Shown one piece after another: positions 26,263 through 34,549 of a stretch of 48,909 nt of DNA; position 1 is the stretch's first letter, and each line of letters opens with the position of its first letter. The notes below the pieces were generated by a model. The model was not told where the DNA came from. It was given only the letters and a program-made list of their open reading frames with translations, and made no database searches. Source of the DNA: Mesobacillus selenatarsenatis SF-1 (GTDB lineage: Bacteria; Bacillota; Bacilli; Bacillales; Cytobacillaceae); contig NZ_BASE01000124.1 in NCBI RefSeq assembly GCF_000813125.1, positions 1-48,909 of the forward strand. The letters run 5' to 3'. The position numbers and the translations under genes are program-made.

Positions 26263-26315
26263 TTTTATAGGCACTTTTTTTAAAAAGAGACACGAATTCT
26301 AAGGAGGTCATTAAA

Positions 26316-27953
26316 ATGGGTATTTTTATCGGAGGAGCCTGGGCTTATGCTAATGGATCTTTGCATCTAGGGCATATTTCGAGCCTGTTGCCGGGGGATA
26401 TTTTAGCGAGATATTATCGAATGAAAGGCGAGAAAGTTTTGTATGTATCAGGCAGCGATTGCAATGGAACGCCTATTACAATAAGAGCGAAGCAAGAAGG
26501 CGTGTCACCAAAGGAAATCGCAGACAGATACCACCACGAGTTCACAGACAGTTTTTCGAAGCTTGGGTTCTCTTATGACATCTACACAAGAACGGATACA
26601 GCACATCACCATAAAGTCGTCCAGGAAATCTTTCTGAAGCTGCTTGATAAAGGGTTAATTTATAAAAAAGAGATTGAACAAACGTATTGTGAACAGGACC
26701 AGCAGTTTTTGCCTGACCGATATGTTGAAGGAAATTGTCCGAAATGCGGGGCGAACGCTCGAGGTGATCAATGTGATCAATGCTCAAGCGTGCTTGAGCC
26801 GCTGGATTTACTGGAGAGAAAGTGCAAAATTTGCGGCAATCCGCCAACAACGAGAACAACAGAGCATTTTTACTTTGCGTTAAGCTCTTTTCAAAGTGAC
26901 CTGGAGATTTATACACAGGAAGCCGAAGAGAATCAGCTATGGAGAGAGAACGCCATTTCATTAACGAAGAGATACTTGCATGAAGGTTTGCAGGACCGGG
27001 CTGTTTCAAGGGATTTGTCTAATGGCGTAAGCGTGCCGGTAAAGGGTTATGAAGAGAAGAAAATTTATGTTTGGATTGAGGCGGTTTCGGGTTACTACTC
27101 AGCAAGCAAGCTCTGGGCTGAACAAGCCAACCAGGATGACGCGGCATTTTGGGATCCCGCTGCCAAGTCTTATTACGTTCACGGGAAAGATAACATCCCA
27201 TTCCATTCGATTATTTGGCCAGGTATCCTTAAAGGACTTGGCATAGAAGCACTGCCAACCCACATCGTCTCTAATGAATATCTCACATTGGAAAAGAAAA
27301 AATTGTCCACGAGCAGAAATTGGGCAGTTTGGATCCCGGATATCATAGAATGGTACAATCCTGATTCAATCCGCTACTTCCTGACTATCAATGCACCGGA
27401 AAACCGGGATGCTGATTTTTCATGGAAGGAGTTCATCTACAGTCACAATAGTGAACTGCTGGGAGCATATGGGAACTTTGTGAATCGGACTTTGAAATTC
27501 ATACAAAAATCATATGGTGGCGTTCTTCTAGAAAAAGAGATAAATAAAGAAATGGTAGAGAGGGTTAATCTTCTATACGAAGAAACAGGACGAAACATTG
27601 AAAGCGCTAGTTTTAAAAAAGCTCTGGAAAAAGTGTTTGAACTAGTGAGATATTCAAATAAATATTTCGATGAGCAACAACCATGGAAGCAGATTCACGA
27701 AGATGTTGAAGCATGCAAGCAGACTATTGCAGACTGTGTATATATTATCGGAAACCTGGCCAATATACTGGCACCATTCCTTCCTTTTTCAAGCGAAAGG
27801 ATTAAAGGTATGCTGCAAATAACGGAACAAAGCTGGGAACCGTTACTAGTAAAGCCACAAATATTAACTCCCGTCGAGCCATTATTTGAACGAATTGACA
27901 AGGATAAGATCAACAAAGAGCTTGAAGAGTTGAAGCGGCGTGAAAGAATTTAA
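26316..27953 (+). CDS. metG: Methionyl-tRNA synthetase, two-knuckle zinc type
   Basis: Charges tRNA-Met. 545 aa class I enzyme with HIGH-type motif [11 protein letters not shown] and KMSKS-type KKLSTSRN. The connective domain at about 139-175 holds eight Cys (CPKCG, CDQC, CKIC and an upstream CEQD), i.e. the two-zinc-knuckle form of E. coli and archaea, not the form I expect for the housekeeping Bacillus MetS. It stops after the anticodon domain and lacks the C-terminal tRNA-binding (EMAPII-like) domain. ATG behind AAGGAGG. Controlled by the T-box. Probably a second MetRS of the genome, perhaps acquired. Confidence 0.93.
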   Translation: MGIFIGGAWAYANGSLHLGHISSLLPGDILARYYRMKGEKVLYVSGSDCNGTPITIRAKQEGVSPKEIADRYHHEFTDSFSKLGFSYDIYTRTDTAHHHKVVQEIFLKLLDKGLIYKKEIEQTYCEQDQQFLPDRYVEGNCPKCGANARGDQCDQCSSVLEPLDLLERKCKICGNPPTTRTTEHFYFALSSFQSDLEIYTQEAEENQLWRENAISLTKRYLHEGLQDRAVSRDLSNGVSVPVKGYEEKKIYVWIEAVSGYYSASKLWAEQANQDDAAFWDPAAKSYYVHGKDNIPFHSIIWPGILKGLGIEALPTHIVSNEYLTLEKKKLSTSRNWAVWIPDIIEWYNPDSIRYFLTINAPENRDADFSWKEFIYSHNSELLGAYGNFVNRTLKFIQKSYGGVLLEKEINKEMVERVNLLYEETGRNIESASFKKALEKVFELVRYSNKYFDEQQPWKQIHEDVEACKQTIADCVYIIGNLANILAPFLPFSSERIKGMLQITEQSWEPLLVKPQILTPVEPLFERIDKDKINKELEELKRRERI

Positions 27954-28048
27954 TTTAACCTGCTTGTCTTGAAGGCATAAGTAAATTTCTGCGCTGTTTT
28001 TGCGTATCAAATATTCGGGTAAATGGAGCATAAAGGGGTGAAACTTTT

Positions 28049-28867
28049 ATGCCGTTTGTCAAAATCGATGACTCTCTCTCTCTTTACTATCATATAAAAG
28101 GTGACGGGCTGCCTGTTGTGTTCCTTCATCCTTTTGTGATGGGGCACAATGTTTTTAAGTATCAGGAGGCTCTGTCCAATCGCTATAAGACCATCTTTTT
28201 CGACCTGGCCGGGCATGGCCGCAGTTCGAAGGGAAACAAATCTATAAGTATTGCTGGACTCGCTGATGATTTAAAAAAGTTGCTAGACGAAATAGGTGTT
28301 CAGAAAGTGGTGCTCTGCGGCTATTCTCAAGGCGGATTAGTTGCCCAGGAATTTGCATTGAAATACCCTGAACGGTCGGAAGCGTTAATTTTGTCAGGGG
28401 GTTTTTCTAAAATAGATACCCTTATCCCGAAGCTTATTATCAAGTTTGTGCAGCTAATGGTTCAATTTGCTCAAGTGTCTCTTGCTGCAAAATGGCAGGC
28501 AAAGTTTCACCAATGTGACCAGGAAGATGAAAAAGAGATATTTGAGCTAGCGCGGCGCTCTGATGCTCAGCGGTCGTATGAATATATTCAATCAGGGCTT
28601 CAATATGATTCCAGCAGCCAGCTACATAAGCTCGATATTCCTATCCTTCTTATATACGGAACTTTAGAAAAGCCGATGCACCGGTACCGCATTCCTTTTC
28701 AAAAAAAAGCCCCGCAGACTCAAGTAGTGTATATAAAGGGGGGAACGCACCAGCTGCCGTCAAGGTCTTATCCGGAATTCAATGCGATTGTCGACACCTT
28801 TTTAAAGCCACTCAATGAAAAGTATAAAAGGGAAAATAACAAAGAGAAGGAAGCAGGACTGGGGTAG
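28049..28867 (+). CDS. Alpha/beta hydrolase, substrate unknown
   Basis: 272 aa with HPFVMGHN at the oxyanion region, DLAGHGRSS, nucleophile elbow CGYSQGGLVA (Ser about residue 95), Asp in YGTLEKP region and His in KGGTHQLPS. General alpha/beta-hydrolase fold without a hint of substrate. ATG with AAAGGGGTG upstream. The CPBP protease gene starts six bases after its stop, so the two are likely an operon. Confidence 0.88.
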   Translation: MPFVKIDDSLSLYYHIKGDGLPVVFLHPFVMGHNVFKYQEALSNRYKTIFFDLAGHGRSSKGNKSISIAGLADDLKKLLDEIGVQKVVLCGYSQGGLVAQEFALKYPERSEALILSGGFSKIDTLIPKLIIKFVQLMVQFAQVSLAAKWQAKFHQCDQEDEKEIFELARRSDAQRSYEYIQSGLQYDSSSQLHKLDIPILLIYGTLEKPMHRYRIPFQKKAPQTQVVYIKGGTHQLPSRSYPEFNAIVDTFLKPLNEKYKRENNKEKEAGLG

Positions 28868-28873
28868 GTGGTT

Positions 28874-29506
28874 ATGAAGAAAATTTTCCTTTTAGTTGGA
28901 CCAACGCTCATGATTTTCATAGGCCTTCAATTGCTGGAGAGTGTAATTGTTGCGTTTTTGCTTTTCTATAGCTGGCTTCTTGCAGTGCCTTTGCTTGGTG
29001 GTGGAGTTCACTGGGAAAAGTTCAAAACGTCCAGGAAGGATGCTTTATTGGGAATTGGCAGCGGGCTGCTCTTTTTACTGTTCATTTTTGGTGGGGTAAA
29101 CTGGCTTCATATTTATCTATTGGATATTGATCAGCTACGGGTTTTATTATGGGAATGGGGTTTTTCTTCACGAGGTGAGGTTTGGCTCGTTCTAATTCTG
29201 CTGGTGGTTAATCCAGTTTTGGAAGAAGTTTACTGGAGAGGTTATATCTTTGAGAAGCTGAGATTGGAAGGCACAGCTAAATATACAATTTTCATGACAT
29301 CTGCATTCTACACGCTGTATCATTTTCTCTCTGTTATTCCAATTTTTTCGGGTATATTTGGAATTGTTGCAGCTATCCCAGTCTTCATTGCAGGCATATT
29401 CTGGGGCTGCATCAGAGAAAAAACAGGTACCATTACAGCAGCCATAATAGGGCATGTATTGAGTGACATGGGAATCATCCTTGTATATTGGTTTTTAGTC
29501 AGGTAA
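28874..29506 (+). CDS. CPBP-family intramembrane metalloprotease
   Basis: 210 aa, about six helices. CPBP (Abi/CaaX-type) motifs: NPVLEEVYWRGYIFEKL with Glu-Glu and Arg (residues 113-129), FYTLYHFLSVIP with His, and GHVLSDMG with His and Asp. Members process prenylated or bacteriocin-related substrates or act as immunity factors; role here unknown. ATG 28874 preferred; in-frame GTG 28868 directly abuts the upstream stop. Confidence 0.88.
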   Translation: MKKIFLLVGPTLMIFIGLQLLESVIVAFLLFYSWLLAVPLLGGGVHWEKFKTSRKDALLGIGSGLLFLLFIFGGVNWLHIYLLDIDQLRVLLWEWGFSSRGEVWLVLILLVVNPVLEEVYWRGYIFEKLRLEGTAKYTIFMTSAFYTLYHFLSVIPIFSGIFGIVAAIPVFIAGIFWGCIREKTGTITAAIIGHVLSDMGIILVYWFLVR

Positions 29507-29531
29507 AAAGACCGGGCAAAACCCCGGTCTT
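29505..29531 (-). terminator. Terminator of DUF1540 gene
   Basis: AAGACCGGG/CCCGGTCTT hairpin with a T run on the minus strand (CTTTTT). On the plus strand it may also slow transcription from the CPBP gene but has no T run. Confidence 0.8.
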
Positions 29532-29536
29532 ATCCA

Positions 29537-29692
29537 TTAACTTAACGCTTCAAACGTTTTGCAGTCTGTTTCGCGGCTGTTGTCGGCTTGCTCGCCGGAA
29601 TGGCTGACTACATAGATTTTATCTGCGCTGCAGAGGTTTCCGTCTTTCCAATAATGACAGTTGTTGACTTCGCATAAGACATCTTTTGCCAT
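29537..29692 (-). CDS. DUF1540 small Cys-rich protein
   Basis: 51 aa, starting MAKDVLCEVNNCHYW and ending KTFEALS. Four Cys in the spacing C-x4-C-x8-C-x22-C typical of DUF1540, likely a small metal-binding fold. ATG with AAGGAG at a good distance (AAAAAAGGAGTGGTACACCG before the start). Followed by its own terminator. Function of the family is unknown. Confidence 0.88.
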   Translation of the reverse strand: MAKDVLCEVNNCHYWKDGNLCSADKIYVVSHSGEQADNSRETDCKTFEALS

Positions 29693-29773
29693 CGGTGTAC
29701 CACTCCTTTTTTGGTTGATACAATCTTAGCATGCAACGAAAAGGGGATCGTGATTCCAGCTAAAATCAGGAAG

Positions 29774-29801
29774 CAAAAAATGCCTCCCAATAAGGGAGGC
29801 A
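29774..29801 (-). terminator. Terminator of zinc lipoprotein gene
   Basis: GCCTCCC/GGGAGGC stem around TTATT with ATTTTTT on the minus strand. Confidence 0.9.
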
Positions 29802-29808
29802 ACCGTGT

Positions 29809-30831
29809 TTATTCATTCAACGCCTTTTCAAGGGTCGAGATATTTTTTTCCATTAACGTGAAATAAGTTTCCTTATTATTAATATCTTCGTCGGTCAATA
29901 CGGAAAGATTGTGAAGTGTCAGCGATTTTGCGCCGATTTCTTCCTGGACCATTTTTGCCAGCTTGGAATTGAAATTTTGTTCGTTCAAAACGTATTTAAT
30001 TTTTTCATCTTTGGCGTGTGTAATCAACTTTTGAAGCTCTTTTTGAGATGGCTCATTAGTAGTTGATTGGCCAGAAATGCTGATTTGCTGGATTCCGTAA
30101 CGCTCCTCCCAATAACTAAAGGCAGAGTGTGATACAAGGATTTCCTTGCGCTTGGCTGAACCAATAACCTTTGAGAATTCCTTGTCAAGGTCCTTTAGTT
30201 GTGCAGTCAGCTCTGTGTAATTCTGTTCGAAAGTATCTTTATGCTCAGGCATCTTTTCGGCTAATTGTTCTTTGATTGCAAGTGCCAGCTCGTTTGCGTA
30301 AATCGGATCAAGCCAGACGTGAGGGTCGAGATCTCCGTGATCATGCCCATCCTTATCTGCATGCTCTTCATCAGCATGTTCTTCCTCGTCATGACCTTCT
30401 TCATCATGACCTTCTTGAGCCGAGCCATCCTCGTTGTGTGCCTCGTCTTGATGTTCGTCATTCTCATCCAGGTGCAAAGACTCACTAACCGGTACCATTT
30501 TTACATCTTCATTTTTAAGTGTCTTGCTGGCTTTATCAACAAAACCTTCTAGGCCCAGGCCGATATAGAAAAATAAGTCTGCGTCTGCCAGTGCCATCAT
30601 ATCTTTTTGGGAGGGCTCGAATGTATGCTCATCTGCTCCCGGTGGATAAACGGTTTCAACATTTACATAATCACCGCCAATTTGCTGTGCGAAAAATTGG
30701 AGTGGATATACAGTGGTATAGACTTGAAGCAGGTCAGCGTTCTTCTCTTGATCAGTAGCATCCTGCCCACAGCCGCTTAGAAAAGCAGCAATGACCATAA
30801 ATAAAGATAAAATAAATGCAGTTTTTTTCAT
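29809..30831 (-). CDS. znuA: Zinc ABC transporter substrate-binding lipoprotein
   Basis: 340 aa cluster A-I binding protein. Signal peptide with lipobox LSGC (Cys about 21). Metal ligands: His in ADEHTFEPS, His in DPHVWLDP, His in VSHSAFSYWEERYGI and a C-terminal acidic residue. Between them lies a very His/Asp/Glu-rich loop (about residues 118-165, repeats of GHDEEGH and EEHADE), typical of zinc-specific ZnuA. No permease or ATPase gene is adjacent, so it must work with a transporter coded elsewhere. A Zur-like box lies 94 bases upstream. Confidence 0.93.
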   Translation of the reverse strand: MKKTAFILSLFMVIAAFLSGCGQDATDQEKNADLLQVYTTVYPLQFFAQQIGGDYVNVETVYPPGADEHTFEPSQKDMMALADADLFFYIGLGLEGFVDKASKTLKNEDVKMVPVSESLHLDENDEHQDEAHNEDGSAQEGHDEEGHDEEEHADEEHADKDGHDHGDLDPHVWLDPIYANELALAIKEQLAEKMPEHKDTFEQNYTELTAQLKDLDKEFSKVIGSAKRKEILVSHSAFSYWEERYGIQQISISGQSTTNEPSQKELQKLITHAKDEKIKYVLNEQNFNSKLAKMVQEEIGAKSLTLHNLSVLTDEDINNKETYFTLMEKNISTLEKALNE

Positions 30832-30924
30832 ATGTGCCTCCTGATAGTCAAAACGGACTCATTACGATTTAGGAAATGGAGTTTATTTGTTATTAGTTTT
30901 CTTTTCATATTCAAAAATATTAAT

Positions 30925-30939
30925 TCGTAATGGTTACGA
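30925..30939. promoter_or_regulatory. Zur-like operator
   Basis: TCGTAAT-G-GTTACGA, a 7-1-7 inverted repeat with one mismatch to the Bacillus Zur consensus TCGTAAT-N-ATTACGA, flanked by A/T. It lies in the divergent region between the zinc lipoprotein and carbonic anhydrase genes. Confidence 0.75.
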
Positions 30940-31053
30940 TTTACCTTATGTATCATACAAAAGGATGACGGCAAAATCAAGTAAAACATTTTGGTTCAGG
31001 TTCATTTTACGGTATTCTATTAGAAAGAAAATTTTTAAAAGGAGAAGGAATAT

Positions 31054-31617
31054 ATGAGAATGCTTGATGAAATCCTTGATTTTAATGAAAAATTTGTAGC
31101 AGAAAAGAAATATGAAGAATTCACGACTACCAAGTTCCCGAATAAAAAGATGGTTATTTTAACTTGCATGGATACAAGGCTTGTTGAACTTTTGCCAAGG
31201 GCTTTGAATATTCGCAATGGTGATGTGAAAATTGTAAAGAATGCCGGTGCCCTGATTATGCACCCATTCGGAAGTATCATGAGAAGTCTTCTTGTTGCTG
31301 TTTACCAGCTGCAGGCGGAGGAAGTAGCGATCATTGGCCATTACGACTGCGGAATGAGCGGGATGAAGCCCGACATCATGATTGATGAGATGAAAAAACG
31401 CGGTGTTACAGATGATATGTTGGGAACATTGAATTATTCGGGAATAAATGTAGAGGAATGGCTTCACGGTTTCGACAATGTCAAGGACAGCGTTGCCCAC
31501 AGTGTTGAAATCGTTAAAAACCATCCCTTGATGCCTAAGGATGTTCCGGTCCATGGTCTAGTAATTGATCCTTCAACGGGAAGGCTTGATCAGGTGATCG
31601 ATGGTTATGAAAAGTAA
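31054..31617 (+). CDS. ytiB: Beta-class carbonic anhydrase
   Basis: Interconverts CO2 and bicarbonate. 187 aa with the zinc ligands of beta-CAs: Cys and Asp-Arg dyad in LTCMDTRLVEL (about residue 33) and His and Cys in IGHYDCGMSG (about residue 90). ATG behind AAAGGAGAAGG. A weak promoter (TTGGTT 30991, TATTCT 31013, spacing 16) precedes it. Divergent from the zinc-uptake gene and convergent with ytjA, with only three bases between stops. Confidence 0.93.
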   Translation: MRMLDEILDFNEKFVAEKKYEEFTTTKFPNKKMVILTCMDTRLVELLPRALNIRNGDVKIVKNAGALIMHPFGSIMRSLLVAVYQLQAEEVAIIGHYDCGMSGMKPDIMIDEMKKRGVTDDMLGTLNYSGINVEEWLHGFDNVKDSVAHSVEIVKNHPLMPKDVPVHGLVIDPSTGRLDQVIDGYEK

Positions 31618-31620
31618 TTT

Positions 31621-31875
31621 TTAATGGTTATGAGCTTTAGCATTTTTCTTTGATGGCCACTCTTCCGGAACCGGGTCCATGCCACCTGGATGGAAAGGCT
31701 GGCACTTAAGGATGCGTACAATCGTCAGCCAACCGCCTTTGAAGGGACCGAATCTTTTAATCGCTTCAAGCCCGTAATGGGAGCATGTAGGGTAAAAACG
31801 GCATGTAGGCGGCTTTAATGGCGAAATCACAACCTGATAAAAACGAATGATGCCGATGAATGCTTTTTTTAACAT
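31621..31875 (-). CDS. ytjA: YidD-family membrane protein insertion factor
   Basis: 84 aa YidD/YtjA protein, thought to help YidC/Sec membrane insertion. An amphipathic N-terminus ([20 protein letters not shown]) is followed by the family signature of three Cys, [10 protein letters not shown] and [10 protein letters not shown]. The second ATG (31875) is preferred because GAAGGG lies nine bases upstream, while the ATG at 31884 touches it. Confidence 0.95.
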   Translation of the reverse strand: MLKKAFIGIIRFYQVVISPLKPPTCRFYPTCSHYGLEAIKRFGPFKGGWLTIVRILKCQPFHPGGMDPVPEEWPSKKNAKAHNH

Positions 31876-31900
31876 GGTGTTCATCCCTTCTTTAAACTCT

Positions 31901-31928
31901 AAAAAGGAGCTGAGTCGCAGCTCCTTTT
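31901..31928 (-). terminator. Terminator of ytzI
   Basis: AAAAGGAGCTG/CAGCTCCTTTT hairpin (loop CGACT) with T run on the minus strand. It overlaps the ytzI stop codon and precedes ytjA. Confidence 0.85.
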
Positions 31929-32094
31929 ATTTATTTTCATCCGAAGATTCTGGTTCATTAGAATCTGCAAGGCTGTTATTGTTGTCAACCGGATCGACAG
32001 TATGTTTATACTGATATGCTTTTGAAGTAGTGACTACGCTTAATATTAAAACAATGATAACGATAATGACTGAGATAATCAAAACGGTATACAT
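31927..32094 (-). CDS. ytzI: YtzI-like small membrane protein
   Basis: 55 aa: MYTVLIISVIIVIIVLILSV forms one transmembrane helix, followed by TTSKAYQYKHTVDP and an acidic, Asn-rich tail. Sequence and place between ytjA and dps match the B. subtilis ytzI I remember. ATG preceded by AAAGGAGG at seven bases. Function unknown. Confidence 0.85.
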   Translation of the reverse strand: MYTVLIISVIIVIIVLILSVVTTSKAYQYKHTVDPVDNNNSLADSNEPESSDENK

Positions 32095-32228
32095 AAAACG
32101 GCCTCCTTTGCTTCAAAATTATTGTAGCATGTTCTATTCGGATATAGGTAAAAAGTTGCTGGCAGCATGTTTTTTATAAGGAAGAAAGGGGAATATAAAC
32201 TATGACTAAAAGGGAGGATGAAATAACT

Positions 32229-32669
32229 ATGGCACAAAAAGATTTAATCCAAGCGGTTAATAAGCAAGTTGCAAACTGGACGGTTCTTTACACGAAGCTT
32301 CACAACTATCATTGGTATGTAAAAGGGCGGCACTTTTTCACGCTGCATGTAAAATTCGAAGAACTTTATAACGAAGCAGCGACAATCATTGATGAATTCG
32401 CCGAAAGAATTCTCGCATTGGACGGAAAGCCTGTTGCAACGCTTAAAGAGTATCTTGAATTATCCTCAATCAAAGAAGCATCAGGTTCAGAAAAAGAAGA
32501 GGACATGGTCAAACAATTGCACGATGACTTTGCCACAATAGTGGACGAGCTCCAGGAAGCAATTGAACTAGCAGAAAAAGCCGAAGATACAGCTACAGCG
32601 GATATGATGACAGAAGTGAAAATGAGCCTTCGCAAGCATATGTGGATGTTCAAGGCTTATCTAGGATAA
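32229..32669 (+). CDS. dps: Dps-family DNA-protecting ferritin
   Basis: Forms a 12-mer that stores iron and shields DNA. About 146 aa; ferroxidase motif KLHNYHWYVKGRHFFTLHVKFEELYNE spread over residues 26-52 with conserved His, His, Asp/Glu, then IDEFAERILALDGKP. Two starts are possible: ATG 32229 (GGGAGG 11 bases upstream) and ATG 32202 (AAGGGG ten bases upstream, adding nine residues). I chose the shorter. Followed by a dispersed repeat and then a terminator. Confidence 0.93.
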   Translation: MAQKDLIQAVNKQVANWTVLYTKLHNYHWYVKGRHFFTLHVKFEELYNEAATIIDEFAERILALDGKPVATLKEYLELSSIKEASGSEKEEDMVKQLHDDFATIVDELQEAIELAEKAEDTATADMMTEVKMSLRKHMWMFKAYLG

Positions 32670-32813
32670 GAAAAGCGGAAGTGCCTTGGTCAGCCCCGAC
32701 AAGCCTGACAGTGAAGTCGTTCTTTGACTTCATTGGCAGGACCGAAGCGTCTCGAGGAGTTAGGAGCCGCAGCTAGACAAGCGTCTCGAGGGGCTAGGCG
32801 CTGGAGCTGGACA
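32670..32813. repeat. Dispersed Bacillaceae intergenic palindromic element
   Basis: About 144 bases with CCTTGGTCAGCCCCGACAAG on the left and CTCGAGGGGCTAGGCGCTGG on the right (AGCCCC pairing with GGGGCT), and a central perfect TGAAGTC/GACTTCA hairpin. I recognise this phrase as a repeat common between genes in Bacillus genomes. No coding frame. It sits between dps and its terminator, so it is transcribed. Confidence 0.75.
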
Positions 32814-32846
32814 TAAAATATTTGCTTAACTAATTCTCTACAAAGG

Positions 32847-32874
32847 AAACTGGCCGAATTCGGCCAGTTTTTTT
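32847..32874 (+). terminator. Terminator of dps transcript
   Basis: Perfect palindrome AAACTGGCCG-AATT-CGGCCAGTTT followed by TTTT; lies after the dispersed repeat. Confidence 0.9.
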
Positions 32875-32901
32875 CAGTGTTATACGAAATAAGACAAAAA
32901 G

Positions 32902-32924
32902 AAAAACCGGCCCGCAGCCGGTTT
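32902..32924 (-). terminator. Terminator of DUF6154 gene
   Basis: AAACCGGC/GCCGGTTT around TGCGG with TTTTT on the minus strand. Confidence 0.85.
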
Positions 32925-32947
32925 GTATGTATGGTTATTTACAAGGA

Positions 32948-33205
32948 TTAGTGCACATTACGGGAAGAATATGAATTGACAGACCGTGCACCGAAATCAT
33001 CCTGGGCAAACTTTCCCTTCAAGCTCTCGATCAAGTAAAGGCCCATCAAATCATAAAGCTCCTGTTTATCAAGGTCCTGGATGATTTTCAATAAGTCTTC
33101 ACGGCTCATCTCTTCAAGGAAGGCAAAAGCGAGCATATCGATATCCTCTTCATCACCGGTCAATTTATTACGGTATAGTTCGTATAGCTCATCAATCAGT
33201 TTCAT
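32948..33205 (-). CDS. DUF6154 family small protein
   Basis: 85 aa, acidic, helical (MKLIDELYELYRNKLTGDEE, then LAFAFLEEMSREDLLKII). Resembles the short conserved Bacillaceae protein now called DUF6154. ATG with AGGAGAGG upstream. Monocistronic with its own terminator. Function unknown. Confidence 0.8.
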   Translation of the reverse strand: MKLIDELYELYRNKLTGDEEDIDMLAFAFLEEMSREDLLKIIQDLDKQELYDLMGLYLIESLKGKFAQDDFGARSVNSYSSRNVH

Positions 33206-33459
33206 TAAATTTCACCTCTCCTTCTTAATCGTCCATAATTCCTTATAGTTATTTAATACCCTCCATCGGAAAAAATATGCCTTGTAATTGAAGTATTTTC
33301 CTGTTGGGTTTGCTGATTTATCTATATCTATATTTGGTCTAATTTTAACATACAGACAACTTGAAGAGTAATTTGGAGGGCAGAAAAAATTATTTATTTT
33401 AAAGATATTCAGTATAAACGATTATAGACGCAGGGAACGATATCCATGAGGTGAGGCAT

Positions 33460-33780
33460 ATGCCAGAAGGCAAAAAAACATACTATATCAACATCAGTGA
33501 TGGCGAGATTCAAAGTGTTTCAACTGCATCTCCATGGAATTTTAAAATTGAGGCAAATGACGAGGAAATCACCGCGTTGAGGGAAATATTCGATCAGAGC
33601 CATTCCACAGGCTGGCAGAATTTCATGAGGGCGCACGTTCCATATGTGCAATACCATTATGACCGTGAGAATGATGCGCTCGACAGACAACTGATCCAGA
33701 CCTATGAAATGATTCATAAACTAGGCGATGAAGAAGCCAGGAACCATATTGAAAGCATGGGGATCCTCCCTGAAAAATAG
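33460..33780 (+). CDS. Conserved small protein of unknown function
   Basis: 106 aa, MPEGKKTYYINISDGEIQ at the start and YHYDRENDALDRQLIQTYEM in the second half. Soluble, no signal, no motif that I can tie to a reaction. The beta-strand N half plus helical C half appears in other Bacillaceae next to ytkD in my memory. ATG 33460 has GAGGTG six bases upstream; GTG 33451 overlaps that site. Confidence 0.75.
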   Translation: MPEGKKTYYINISDGEIQSVSTASPWNFKIEANDEEITALREIFDQSHSTGWQNFMRAHVPYVQYHYDRENDALDRQLIQTYEMIHKLGDEEARNHIESMGILPEK

Positions 33781-33783
33781 AAC

Positions 33784-33809
33784 AGCCGCAGACAGATGTC
33801 TGCGGTTTA
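33784..33809 (+). terminator. Terminator upstream of ytkD
   Basis: Perfect CCGCAGAC/GTCTGCGG stem around AGAT with TTTATT tail. Confidence 0.85.
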
Positions 33810-33866
33810 TTCATTTTCTAATTTTCTATATAATTAGATCATGAGTTAGTGACGGGGGAGACTTTA

Positions 33867-34334
33867 ATGGAAAATTTTAAAGATATTAACGGCGGAGAGG
33901 TGACCTTATCCTTTCAGGAAAATGCCTTTGAAAAAAGTGCACGCCACGTGTTGGTCATCTGTAAGTATCAAGGTGAATGGCTTTTGACCAAGCATAAAGT
34001 TAGAGGTCTGGAGTTTCCGGGTGGCAAAAAGGAAAAAGGTGAAACATTGGAAGATGTAGCCCGCCGTGAAGTTATGGAGGAGACCGGCGCGGTTTTAAAC
34101 AAGCTTATAAGCATTGGAGAGTATCAGGTTAGTGATAAAGAGGACTCATTTGTAAAAAGAATTTTTTACGGTGAAGTTGAAAGAATCTTACCACAGGATG
34201 ATTACCTGGAAACAGGCGGCCCAGTACTGGTAAGCGGCAATTTACTGATGGAAAGAATGAAAGACGAGTACAGTTTTATCATGAAGGACGATGTGATCAA
34301 GCATAGTCTTGAATTTTTGCAAAAAAAGTTGTAA
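33867..34334 (+). CDS. ytkD: YtkD, Nudix nucleoside triphosphate diphosphatase
   Basis: 155 aa with a perfect Nudix box GX5EX7REVxEExGA (GKKEKGE, then REVMEETGA, about residues 59-79). The B. subtilis homolog hydrolyses nucleoside triphosphates including oxidised guanine forms; that role is inferred from family and synteny. ATG 33867 with GGGGGAG six bases upstream; GTG 33849 in frame is weaker. Followed by a terminator. Confidence 0.92.
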   Translation: MENFKDINGGEVTLSFQENAFEKSARHVLVICKYQGEWLLTKHKVRGLEFPGGKKEKGETLEDVARREVMEETGAVLNKLISIGEYQVSDKEDSFVKRIFYGEVERILPQDDYLETGGPVLVSGNLLMERMKDEYSFIMKDDVIKHSLEFLQKKL

Positions 34335-34359
34335 AAGTGGCTGATTGCCGCTTTTTTTT
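34334..34359 (+). terminator. Terminator of ytkD
   Basis: AAAGTGGC/GCCGCTTT around TGATT with eight T. The stem begins at the ytkD stop codon. Confidence 0.88.
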
Positions 34360-34410
34360 GTGTTATTTGGTTAAAACGCATCGTAATTAACTGTTGTTTT
34401 TAACCCTGAT

Positions 34411-34500
34411 TCTGATATATTGGCGAAAATCTGATTTTATTGGCGGAGTTCACAACTTTATTGGCGAAAATCTGATTTTTTTCGACCAAGTTCACTTTTG
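34411..34500. repeat. 20-21-bp-period array, core TTATTGGCG
   Basis: ATTGGCG starts at 34419, 34439 and 34460 (spacing 20 and 21). TCTGATTTTATTGGCG-type units alternate with a TTCACAACTTTATTGGCG unit; decayed units continue to about 34500 (TCTGATTTTTTTCGACC, TTCACTTTTGCGG). Lies between the convergent ytkD and ytlD genes, after the ytkD terminator. Confidence 0.85.
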
Positions 34501-34521
34501 CGGGATACTTTTGAGACAGTA

Positions 34522-34549
34522 AAGAAGCCGGATCATAATCCCGGCTTCG
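34522..34549 (-). terminator. Terminator of ytlACD operon
   Basis: GAAGCCGG/CCGGCTTC stem with CTTT tail on the minus strand, touching the ytlD stop. Confidence 0.85.

Noticed and set aside
30861-30867. Second Zur box near the lipoprotein start
   Set aside because: ATTACGA is a good half-site but the other half (ACGGACT) matches poorly; kept only as a remark.
32670-32813. Insertion sequence after dps
   Set aside because: No transposase frame and no target duplication visible; it fits a short dispersed palindromic repeat better.
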